A stretch of DNA of 17,559 nt from Paludibacter sp. (GTDB lineage Bacteria; Bacteroidota; Bacteroidia; Bacteroidales; Paludibacteraceae), in NCBI GenBank assembly GCA_024709185.1, contig JANJXE010000458.1, forward strand, positions 1-17,559. The letters run 5' to 3'. Shown one piece after another: positions 6,941-14,314 of this stretch (positions are counted from its first letter, which is position 1; every line of letters starts with the position of its first letter). Made by a program: the position numbers and the translations under genes. The notes below the pieces were generated by a model that saw nothing but the letters and a program-made list of their open reading frames with translations, did no database searches and was not told the DNA's origin.

Positions 6941-8584
6941 ATGACATTCCAACGCTCTATCATACTGTATTTTAACTACCGGATTCTTTCGCTAGTGTTG
7001 CTTATTTTGATAGGAGCGAGTTTTCCATTTATCCTTTCTGCTAAATCGCCTAAGCATTTACGAGTTGGTATTTACGACAATCCTCCAAAAATTTTCATCA
7101 ACGAAAAAGGTCTTCCTGATGGTATTTTCATAGATGTGCTAAAATCGGTAACTACCGGGGAAGCAATTAAATTAGAATACATTAACAGCAGATGGTCAGA
7201 TCTATACATTATGCTGCAACAGGGAGAAATTGATGTTTTGCCGGACATGGCCTACTCACAGGAACGCGATTCTTTGTTCACGTTAAGTGTACCAGTTTTA
7301 AGCTCATGGATACAGGTATTTACAACCAGTGAAAGCATAATAAATAAAACCGTTGATCTGAACACAAAACGAATTGGCGTTCTAAAAGCTTCTAATCAGG
7401 AAGAGTACATCAAAAAGAAGGTAAACATTGACAATAATATTCAGTATACAGTTCATTCCTTCGAAACCTATACGCATTCGGTTGATGCACTTAAAAACAA
7501 TCAGATAGATGCTTTAATTGCCGACCGCTTTTTTTATTTTTCTGAATATTGCGATGAGGAAATTTTACCTTCCGGTGTAATATTACAAAACTCAACTCTA
7601 CATTTTGCATTTTCCAAAAAAGCTAATCCGGAATATGTCGAAGTAATCAATAAAAATATTGCGCAGTTATACAACAATCCTCAATCCGACTTTTATAAAT
7701 CACTCCTTAAATGGTTTAATAAACACCGGACCATTCTCCCCGAATCTATTAAATGGCTTATTGCGGGATTATCGCTATGCGTGTTTATTTTTCTGTTATT
7801 TACAGTTGTGTTGCGAAAACGTGTAAAGGCGAAAACAAAATCATTGGAAGAGAAAAACAAGGAGCTTATGTTGGCGAAAGAAAAAGCGGAGGAAAGTAAT
7901 CAACTTAAATCAGCATTCTTACGAAATATGTACCACGAAATTCGTACGCCAATGAATGGAATACTGGGCTTTATTAATTTGCTGGATAATCCACAACTAA
8001 CCGAGGAAAACAAGCAGGAATACATTGGAATCATTAACAAAAGCAGCGAACGATTGCTCAATACCATCAATGATATTATTGAAATATCGAGGATAGAATC
8101 GAATCAAATCGAAGTTCATTCATCAGAAGTTGATGTAGTGGAGTTACTGAATGAATTGTACAACAATTTTTTAGCAAAAGCAGCAAACAAAGGATTAGAG
8201 CTGCACTACAATCAACAGCTACCGACCGAAGAGAGTGTGATAACGACTGACCAAACGATATTTAGTAATATTTTCACTATCCTACTGAACAATGCACTAA
8301 AGTTTACAAATGAGGGATCTATTGAGTTGGGATCCTACATAGAAGGTCACGACCACGTTTTTTATGTAAAAGATACGGGAATTGGGATACCTTCCGATAG
8401 GCTTAATGCGATTTTCGATCGGTTTGTATCTGTTAATTTACAACTATCCCGTCGATACGAAGGTTCAGGCCTTGGATTGGCCATAGTGAAAGGATACATT
8501 GAACTGTTGAATGGCTCAATTTGGGTTGAATCGGAACCGGAGAAAGGTAGTATTTTTTATTTCAGTTTACGAAGAAACAGATGA
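6941..8584 (+). CDS. Sensor histidine kinase with periplasmic SBP_bac_3 domain
   Basis: A 547-residue inner-membrane kinase. An N-terminal signal/membrane segment (about 14-34) precedes a periplasmic solute-binding-protein type 3 domain (PF00497, about 40-260), beginning L-R-V-G-I-Y-D-N-P-P, with the D-G-I-F-I-D-V and G-E-I-D-V-L-P-D motifs of the family. A second membrane segment (272-292) leads into a Glu/Lys-rich coiled coil, then HisKA with phospho-acceptor H332 in H-E-I-R-T-P, and HATPase_c with N450 (N box), D478-T-G-I-G-I-P and G508-S-G-L-G-L. The protein ends just after the ATPase domain, with no receiver or HPt domain. The ligand is probably a small polar molecule such as an amino acid, by analogy with PF00497. 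The frame opens at 6872, but that start lies upstream of the promoter; 6941 gives a normal signal. Its stop overlaps the next kinase start by ATGA, indicating translational coupling. Confidence 0.9.
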   Translation: MTFQRSIILYFNYRILSLVLLILIGASFPFILSAKSPKHLRVGIYDNPPKIFINEKGLPDGIFIDVLKSVTTGEAIKLEYINSRWSDLYIMLQQGEIDVLPDMAYSQERDSLFTLSVPVLSSWIQVFTTSESIINKTVDLNTKRIGVLKASNQEEYIKKKVNIDNNIQYTVHSFETYTHSVDALKNNQIDALIADRFFYFSEYCDEEILPSGVILQNSTLHFAFSKKANPEYVEVINKNIAQLYNNPQSDFYKSLLKWFNKHRTILPESIKWLIAGLSLCVFIFLLFTVVLRKRVKAKTKSLEEKNKELMLAKEKAEESNQLKSAFLRNMYHEIRTPMNGILGFINLLDNPQLTEENKQEYIGIINKSSERLLNTINDIIEISRIESNQIEVHSSEVDVVELLNELYNNFLAKAANKGLELHYNQQLPTEESVITTDQTIFSNIFTILLNNALKFTNEGSIELGSYIEGHDHVFYVKDTGIGIPSDRLNAIFDRFVSVNLQLSRRYEGSGLGLAIVKGYIELLNGSIWVESEPEKGSIFYFSLRRNR

Positions 8585-10380
8585 AAAAAATTCATTATAC
8601 ATCACTTATATCGGTTGTACTTCTGCAACTCGCATTCTATAGTGTATTACATAGGAACCTTATCAAAGACATTGAAGGTGAATTATGGGTTCAAAATGCA
8701 CAGGCGGATATAAAGGTAAAGTCGGCCATTAATACGTATACCATGGTCAGCGAACTTGCCTTTACGCAGATTATAAATCAGGAGGAAATTCTTTCCTTGT
8801 ATTCAAAAGCCTATACTGCCGATTCAGCAACTCAGGCTTCCATCCGAAATGAGCTATATCACAAACTAGTACCTGTGTATCAGCAACTCAAATCGCAAAA
8901 TATTAAACAATTACACTTTCATCTGCCTGATAATACAAGTTTTCTACGTTTTCACCGTCCATCGCGATTTGGAGATGATTTAACAAATCACCGGTATTCA
9001 GTGAAGATGGCTAATCTGGAGAAAAAGAGATACAATGGATTTGAGGAAGGAAGAATCAATAATGGATTTCGATATGTATTTCCACTTTCCTACAAGAACC
9101 AGCATATTGGAACAGTCGAAACCGGCTTTTCGTTTGAAGCAATACGTACCTTACTGGAAATGCAGGGTAACCCCTATTCAACCCTAATTCTACCCCGTTC
9201 GGTTGTTCAAAGTACTGTTTTTAAAGAGGAATTGAATAATTACGACTCAACACTTATATCAACGGAATATATGGTGGAGAATGCATTCTCACATTATACC
9301 ATCGACACTACAGGCTTGTTACAAACCATTGAAAAGAAAATCCAGCCTAAACTGGTTGAAAAATTCAAACAACACAAAAATTTTTCTACCTACACTCAGA
9401 TAGGCAAACAATTTTATACAATTAATTTTATTTCGATAGAGAATTTAAAAAAAAATCATGTAGCCTACATTATAACCTATCAGCCTAATCAACACATCCA
9501 ACAAATCACCAAACGGCACAAACTCTTTTTGGGATTGGGATTAACCATTATTCCACTTATTGTGATTTTCATCATTTTGTATATTGACAATCATCAAAAA
9601 GTCAAAAATCAGAATATTCGGTTGACTGAATCAATTAATCAGCTGAATCTTCGAACTGTAGAGCTTCAGGAATTATCGATCCAACTTCAAAAACTTATTG
9701 ATGACAAAAATCTTTTTATACGAATTTTAGCCCACGACCTCAAGAATCCATTCAATGAGTTAATGACCATGTCAGGATTAATGATTTCAAGATTCCGGCA
9801 CTACGAACCGGATGAAATTGAACAACAACTTACTAATTTTCATCATACAGCAAAGCAAACCTATAACCTGCTGGAAGATTTGCTATTGTGGTCGAAATCA
9901 CAGGCCGGAAATTTACCATTTGAGCCACAGGTGTATCTGTTTAACTTTATATGTAAACAAGCTTATTCAGGCTTTACACCAAATACGAAGAACATAAGTA
10001 TTGACTGTCTCGTTAGTGATGATATCCGGATTTATGTAGATTTGAACATGTTCCGGGCCATTATGCGTAACCTGATTTCGAATGCCATTAAATTCACGCA
10101 TCCGAATGGAAGGATTACGATTTCTGCTGATTACAACCAGGATGTGGTCACCATTTGTGTATCCGACAACGGAATTGGCATCCCTGAAGAAAACATCTCA
10201 AAACTATGGCAATACACACGATCACTAACCACTCCGGGTACCGAAGGTGAAACAGGTACCGGACTTGGGCTGACGCTTTGTAAAGTATTTGTGGAAAAAC
10301 ACGGTGGAAAAATCGGAGTGAATAGTCGGGTTGGCGAAGGCAGTACTTTCTATTTTACAATCCCATCGACTGAGGTTTAA
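8581..10380 (+). CDS. Sensor histidine kinase with dCache_3-type periplasmic domain
   Basis: A 599-residue inner-membrane kinase. Membrane segments at about 5-23 and 315-336 flank a large periplasmic region resembling dCache_3 (PF14827). The recognisable stretch contains H-F-H-L-P-D, F-L-R-F-H-R-P, F-G-D-D-L, G-F-E-E-G-R and I-G-T-V-E-T-G. A heptad-like linker (about 340-380) leads to H385 in A-H-D-L-K-N-P-F, then HATPase_c with N501, D529-N-G-I-G-I-P and G559-T-G-L-G-L. There is no receiver domain. The ATG overlaps the stop of the preceding kinase (ATGA), so the two are made together. No response regulator lies in the operon; the partner must be elsewhere, or the two kinases act on one shared regulator. 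The signal sensed is unknown. A hairpin terminator follows eight bases after the stop. Confidence 0.9.
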   Translation: MKKIHYTSLISVVLLQLAFYSVLHRNLIKDIEGELWVQNAQADIKVKSAINTYTMVSELAFTQIINQEEILSLYSKAYTADSATQASIRNELYHKLVPVYQQLKSQNIKQLHFHLPDNTSFLRFHRPSRFGDDLTNHRYSVKMANLEKKRYNGFEEGRINNGFRYVFPLSYKNQHIGTVETGFSFEAIRTLLEMQGNPYSTLILPRSVVQSTVFKEELNNYDSTLISTEYMVENAFSHYTIDTTGLLQTIEKKIQPKLVEKFKQHKNFSTYTQIGKQFYTINFISIENLKKNHVAYIITYQPNQHIQQITKRHKLFLGLGLTIIPLIVIFIILYIDNHQKVKNQNIRLTESINQLNLRTVELQELSIQLQKLIDDKNLFIRILAHDLKNPFNELMTMSGLMISRFRHYEPDEIEQQLTNFHHTAKQTYNLLEDLLLWSKSQAGNLPFEPQVYLFNFICKQAYSGFTPNTKNISIDCLVSDDIRIYVDLNMFRAIMRNLISNAIKFTHPNGRITISADYNQDVVTICVSDNGIGIPEENISKLWQYTRSLTTPGTEGETGTGLGLTLCKVFVEKHGGKIGVNSRVGEGSTFYFTIPSTEV

Positions 10381-10387
10381 AACGCTA

Positions 10388-10421
10388 TTCACTTATTTAT
10401 ATCGTAATAAGTGAACTTTTT
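10388..10421 (+). terminator. AT-rich hairpin terminator after the kinase operon
   Basis: TTCACTTATT (10388-10397) and AATAAGTGAA (10406-10415) form a perfect 10-bp stem with an 8-base loop, followed by CTTTTT. It lies eight bases after the kinase stop codon. Confidence 0.75.
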
Positions 10422-10425
10422 AAGG

Positions 10426-10454
10426 ACCTGTCGGGTTGTTAAAATCTGACAGAT
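10426..10454. repeat. Imperfect inverted repeat upstream of the TonB receptor
   Basis: ACCTGTCGGGTT (10426-10437) can pair with AATCTGACAGAT (10443-10454): nine Watson-Crick pairs, two G-T wobbles and one mismatch, with a 5-base loop. It is followed by A-rich, not T-rich, sequence, so it does not look like a plus-strand terminator. It overlaps the candidate -33 element of the next gene. Confidence 0.5.
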
Positions 10455-10466
10455 AAAAAAATTTTG
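10436..10466 (+). promoter_or_regulatory. Candidate promoter for the TonB receptor
   Basis: TTG (10436-10438), 20 bases, AAATTTTG (10459-10466). The -7 box departs from TAnnTTTG at its first base only. The spacing, and the 14 bases from the box to the ATG, are like those of the promoters at 1990 and 6899. It is weaker than those two. Confidence 0.4.
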
Positions 10467-10480
10467 TTCGCATACTAAAA

Positions 10481-12286
10481 ATGAAAAAAATCAAATTCGC
10501 GATTGTGCTGGCATGTATAGGTATGCATAGCTATTCGCAGGAGACGGTGAAAGACTCCGTACAATTGGACGATGTAGTTGTCACCGGATCGAAGTTCGAA
10601 ACTTCCCGCAAAGTGGTACCTTTATCAATCTCTCAGATTAGTGCTGAAAACATTAAGCAGAGCGGGCATTACAATGTGCTTTCGACGTTGAGTGCTCATG
10701 TGCCGGGTATATTTATTACCGAACGTAATATTTTAGGCTTTGGAGTAGCCACAGGAGGATCGGGTGCCATTAACGTACGTGGAGTGGGCAGTTCGCCCAA
10801 CACTCAGGTGCTTGTTTTGATTGATGGTCATCCGAACTACCAGGGAATTTTTGGTCACCCGCTGCCGGATGCTTATGTGGCTTCAGATGTGGAGAAGGTG
10901 GAAGTGATTCGTGGACCGGCATCTGTACTGTATGGTTCAAATGCGATGGCAGGAACTGTAAATATCATCACCAAAAAACAAAAAACGAAAGGTTTGGCGG
11001 TGACAGTAAACGCTGTATATGGTTCGTATAATACGCAGAAATATGCCGGGACAATTGGTTTTAACAAAGACAAACTAAGCATGTTCGTTTCGGCTAACCA
11101 TGCCCGTACCGATGGAATCAGGGAGAATACAGATTTCAAGATTAGTAACGGGTATCTGAAAGCTGGTTATGAATTGAATCATTACTGGAAAGTAATTGCA
11201 GATGTAAGTCTGGCGGAATATGCTGCCAATGACAACGGACCGATTCACGCCCCTGCTCTCTTTAATATTGATGTACTGCGTGGAAAAGCGGCCTTATCCG
11301 TTGAAAACAGGTACGACAGACTGGATGGTGCAGTTAAGGTATATCATAATTTTGGACAACATAATTTGTCAGACGGATTTCAATCGACCGACAGGAATTC
11401 GGGTATGATGGTATATCAAAATTATCGCTTGTTTGATCATACTCATATCACCGCAGGTTTTGATGCTAAGCAATATGGCGGTCAGGCCAACAGAGGCATC
11501 GCAGCAAATGCCTTAAAGACAGTTAACGAGATGGCCAGCTATGCATTAGTTCGACACAAATTGCTCCAGATTTTGGATTTGAATGCTGGTTTACGTTTTG
11601 AGCACAATTCAGTATTCGGCAATGAATGGGTACCTATGGCAGGTACAGCAATCAGGGTTGGTTCAACTACCAATTTTAAAACTTCTGTATCGAAAGGCTT
11701 CCGCAGTCCTACAGTGATGGAGCTTTATTTATACGCCCCCAATGCAGAGTTGAAGCCAGAACGGATGATGAATTACGAGTTAAGTTGGATTCAATCGTAT
11801 TTATCGAATCGTTTAAGTACCGAGTTGACAGCGTTTTGGGTTGAAGGGGAAAATATGATTGAAGTAGTGGGAGGAATTCCGCCGAAACGTCAGAACGTTG
11901 GAACCTTCAGCAATCGCGGAATTGAATTCGCAGCGAACTTCCGCGTGACGAAAAACATTAACCTGCGAGCAAATTACACTCTTCTTGATATGGAAAAGAA
12001 GATTGTGGCAGCCCCAAAGCATCAGTTCAACATCAACCTGAATTATCAGTATAAAATGGTGAATTTAAATGTGGCTACTCAGCATGTAAACACATTGTAT
12101 ACCGCCCTGAATCCGGACATCATCGAGAGTTTTACTTTGCTGAATGCCCGTGTGTCAGCAAAGATAATCAAACAACTTGATATTTTTATAGCAGGTCAAA
12201 ACCTGCTGAATCAGATCTACCAGATTAACAATGGGTATCCGATGCCGGGAATAAATTTCCACGGAGGCTTAAATTTTACCTTATAA
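10481..12286 (+). CDS. TonB-dependent outer-membrane receptor
   Basis: A 601-residue TonB-dependent transporter (COG4771/COG1629 type). Residues 1-20 are a signal peptide. A TonB-box-like stretch (V-Q-L-D-D-V-V-V-T-G) follows, then a plug domain (about 45-155) with N-V-R-G-V-G-S, V-L-V-L-I-D-G, V-E-V-I-R-G-P and G-S-N-A-M-A-G-T-V-N-I-I-T. The rest is a 22-strand barrel, including the conserved K-G-F-R-S-P-T segment and the N-P-x-L-K-P-E-like A-E-L-K-P-E-R. It lacks the N-terminal carboxypeptidase-regulatory domain of SusC proteins and is about the size of BtuB or Cir, so it probably imports a metal chelate, heme, cobalamin or similar ligand rather than glycans. No SusD or periplasmic binding gene is adjacent. 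It lies 100 bases after the kinase pair, beyond a terminator, and probably has its own promoter. The specific substrate cannot be inferred. Confidence 0.93.
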   Translation: MKKIKFAIVLACIGMHSYSQETVKDSVQLDDVVVTGSKFETSRKVVPLSISQISAENIKQSGHYNVLSTLSAHVPGIFITERNILGFGVATGGSGAINVRGVGSSPNTQVLVLIDGHPNYQGIFGHPLPDAYVASDVEKVEVIRGPASVLYGSNAMAGTVNIITKKQKTKGLAVTVNAVYGSYNTQKYAGTIGFNKDKLSMFVSANHARTDGIRENTDFKISNGYLKAGYELNHYWKVIADVSLAEYAANDNGPIHAPALFNIDVLRGKAALSVENRYDRLDGAVKVYHNFGQHNLSDGFQSTDRNSGMMVYQNYRLFDHTHITAGFDAKQYGGQANRGIAANALKTVNEMASYALVRHKLLQILDLNAGLRFEHNSVFGNEWVPMAGTAIRVGSTTNFKTSVSKGFRSPTVMELYLYAPNAELKPERMMNYELSWIQSYLSNRLSTELTAFWVEGENMIEVVGGIPPKRQNVGTFSNRGIEFAANFRVTKNINLRANYTLLDMEKKIVAAPKHQFNINLNYQYKMVNLNVATQHVNTLYTALNPDIIESFTLLNARVSAKIIKQLDIFIAGQNLLNQIYQINNGYPMPGINFHGGLNFTL

Positions 12287-12319
12287 ACTCAGAGCATCAA
12301 ATGATGAATAGTATAGGCA

Positions 12320-12343
12320 TTGGAAGCTACTTTTAGCCTCCAA
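12320..12343. terminator. Hairpin between convergent genes
   Basis: TTGGAAGCTA (12320-12329) and TAGCCTCCAA (12334-12343) form a 10-bp stem with one mismatch and a 4-base loop, midway between the convergent TonB receptor and phosphohexomutase stops. A T-tract is lacking on both sides, so termination here is likely but unproven. Confidence 0.45.
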
Positions 12344-12358
12344 CACCAATATTTGTTC

Positions 12359-13858
12359 TTAACCAGTTATTTTCAGCTTTTGAAATTCCGTTAAGAGCGT
12401 ACTCAGTTTTTTTGCAATCTCCTCAACGCCACCGTCTGTTTCCGATTCAATATTAAGCGGCATAACCGGATCGTGAAGAGACAGGCGCAGCAAAAACCAA
12501 CCTTTTTCGTTGTCGGCAGTGCAACGCACGCGGATACCTTCGTAATTGGGTGAAACTAGCTCCCACCCTTTCTGTAGGCTTACTTTTCCTGCCAGCTCAG
12601 CCAATACCACTTTACCATACTCTGTAGCATTCTCATCCAAAATAGTAAAACGAATCTCTTTACTTTCCACCGGATGATGCAGACTTTCAATTAAATCGGT
12701 CAGTTTACGGCCCTTTTCATTTAAACGTGCGGCTTCCACCAGCAACTTAGCCACGAGGTAGGCTCCATCGTCGAGAAAATAATTTTCTTTCAGGGCAGCA
12801 TGACCTGAGGTTTCGATCGCAAGCCAGCTTTCTTCACCCTGAGTATTCAGCCGGATTGATTCATTGATTACATTTTTATAGCCCCGTTGGAAGCGGTGGT
12901 GCTTACCTTTTAATTCGTTTTCGATAAAGGCAGTCAGACCATCGGAAGTAATAGAATCGGTAACAATGGTGCTACCGGGATGTTCAGCCAGTACTACAGC
13001 CGAAATGAGTGCAATCAGCGCATTACGATTTACAGGATTACCCTGCGCATCTACAATTGCCGAACGATCCACATCGGTATCGAAAATAACACCCAGGTCG
13101 GCTTTTGCACGTACAACCGCATCGCATATCGACTGCATAGCCACTTCATCCTCGGGATTGGGCACATGGTTGGGAAAACGACCATCCGGATCCAGGAACT
13201 GACTGCCGGTGGTATCGGCACCCAACGGTTCGAGCACTTTCGAAGCAAAAAAACCACCTGCTCCGTTTCCGGCGTCCACCAGTATCTTCAGTCCTTTCAG
13301 GGGATGTTCGTAATTAGAGCTGATATTGGCAGTTGAGCGAATATAATTCACTAAAAAGGCAGCATACTCATCGATAAACGACCACGATTCAACTTTCAGG
13401 TTAGCTTCTTCTGCAGAAAATTCATTTTCTTCGGCAAGTTGTAGAATTTGAGAAATATCTTTTTTATCCAGCCCTCCTTTTTGAGTAAAGAATTTAAAAC
13501 CATTCCTGTTGAATGGCAGGTGGCTGGCTGTAATCATCACCCCGGCAGACACCGCCTTATCGCCTGCCACTGTAGTCATAAACATAGCCGGAGTGGATGC
13601 CAGACCACAATCGAATACTTTAGCACCGGATTCACACATTCCATCAATAAACGCCTGTTTAAGCACCGGTCCCGAAATCCGTGAATCAGTTCCCACTGCG
13701 ACTGATAGTTGCTTCACTCCACTTTGTTTCAACCATTTTACAAAAGCCTTTCCCAATATGGTAGCAACTTCAGGAGTTAAATTCACAACTTCACCCGGTA
13801 TTCCTTCGAGGGCAACACCCCGGATATCCGATCCGTTTTGTAGTTTTTTCCAGTTCAT
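12359..13858 (-). CDS. Phosphoglucomutase/phosphomannomutase family protein
   Basis: A 499-residue member of the alpha-D-phosphohexomutase superfamily, which interconverts sugar-1- and sugar-6-phosphates through a phosphoserine. The four domains show their motifs: catalytic serine S112 in T-A-S-H-L-P-F-N-R-N-G (110-120, where many members have T-A-S-H-N-P), the metal loop D-T-D-V-D-R at 260-265, the sugar-specificity loop E-T-S-G-H at 349-353, and a phosphate-binding region at 458-472 containing R-L-S-L-H-D-P and P-L-N-I-E-S rather than the more usual R-x-S-G-T-E-P. That C-terminal form is, as I recall, typical of one PMM/PGM subgroup. Length is slightly over the bacterial norm of about 450-460. 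It probably links glucose or mannose phosphates to nucleotide-sugar synthesis; the preferred sugar cannot be read from sequence. It sits convergent to the TonB receptor and 119 bases downstream of rhaM on the same strand, so it may be an independent gene. Confidence 0.93.
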   Translation of the reverse strand: MNWKKLQNGSDIRGVALEGIPGEVVNLTPEVATILGKAFVKWLKQSGVKQLSVAVGTDSRISGPVLKQAFIDGMCESGAKVFDCGLASTPAMFMTTVAGDKAVSAGVMITASHLPFNRNGFKFFTQKGGLDKKDISQILQLAEENEFSAEEANLKVESWSFIDEYAAFLVNYIRSTANISSNYEHPLKGLKILVDAGNGAGGFFASKVLEPLGADTTGSQFLDPDGRFPNHVPNPEDEVAMQSICDAVVRAKADLGVIFDTDVDRSAIVDAQGNPVNRNALIALISAVVLAEHPGSTIVTDSITSDGLTAFIENELKGKHHRFQRGYKNVINESIRLNTQGEESWLAIETSGHAALKENYFLDDGAYLVAKLLVEAARLNEKGRKLTDLIESLHHPVESKEIRFTILDENATEYGKVVLAELAGKVSLQKGWELVSPNYEGIRVRCTADNEKGWFLLRLSLHDPVMPLNIESETDGGVEEIAKKLSTLLTEFQKLKITG

Positions 13859-13885
13859 GGTAGTAAAATTAAAGAATCAACTTTA

Positions 13886-13893
13886 CAAAAATA
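13886..13893 (-). promoter_or_regulatory. Possible -7 box for the phosphohexomutase
   Basis: On the minus strand TATTTTTG (13893-13886) fits TAnnTTTG and lies 27 bases before the ATG at 13858. I cannot find a TTG at the expected -33 distance, so this is a weak call. I found no hairpin in the rest of the 13859-13977 gap. Confidence 0.35.
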
Positions 13894-13977
13894 AGAAATA
13901 TTAGCTGATTTTTGAGTTATAATCCAGACTTTCTATCCTTTTTTTTAATTACCATAACCCTTTAATAATTGAATGGA

Positions 13978-14295
13978 TTACTTTAAATAAAAAACTTCTT
14001 TTAGTGGCACAGTTACAGGTGAATTATCCGAATTAGTTTCCATAATATCGGCCATATAGTCCCACCATCGTTGAACAATCGGAACAAGTCCCAGATCCTG
14101 AGAACCGGCATCACCATTTAATTTCTGGCAGGCAAATAGTACATTGGTATCTTTATCCAAAAAAATGGAGTAATCTGAAATTCCATTTTCTTTAAGTAAT
14201 GCTTCTAACTCAGGCCATATCTCACTGTGTCGCTTTATATATTCATTCTCAAAGCCTGGCTTCAGATACATTTTAAATCCTGCTCGAGTCATCAT
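13978..14295 (-). CDS. rhaM: L-rhamnose mutarotase
   Basis: A 105-residue cytoplasmic protein of the RhaM/YiiL family (PF05336), matching the E. coli protein in length (104) and in all blocks: catalytic His23 in R-H-S-E-I-W-P-E-L, Y-S-I-F-L-D-K near 42-48, Q-R-W-W-D-Y-M and the C-terminal N-S-P-V-x-x-x-L-K-E-V-F-Y-L. It interconverts alpha and beta anomers of L-rhamnose (and perhaps related 6-deoxy sugars), feeding the anomer the isomerase prefers. It is the last gene of a minus-strand operon, 19 bases after the lipoprotein and downstream of the arabinose/fucose-type isomerase. Two adjacent ATG codons could start it (14295 or 14292). Confidence 0.95.
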   Translation of the reverse strand: MMTRAGFKMYLKPGFENEYIKRHSEIWPELEALLKENGISDYSIFLDKDTNVLFACQKLNGDAGSQDLGLVPIVQRWWDYMADIMETNSDNSPVTVPLKEVFYLK

Positions 14296-14314
14296 AGTTT
14301 ACTTTTTAAATAGT

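Noticed and set aside
10426..10454. Second hairpin as an additional terminator
   Set aside because: It is followed by A-rich sequence on the plus strand and lacks a T-tract on the minus strand, so termination is unlikely in either direction.
13509..13904. Plus-strand reading frame of 131 codons opposite the phosphohexomutase
   Set aside because: It mirrors the conserved catalytic region of the opposite gene, including the active-site loop, and shows no family features.
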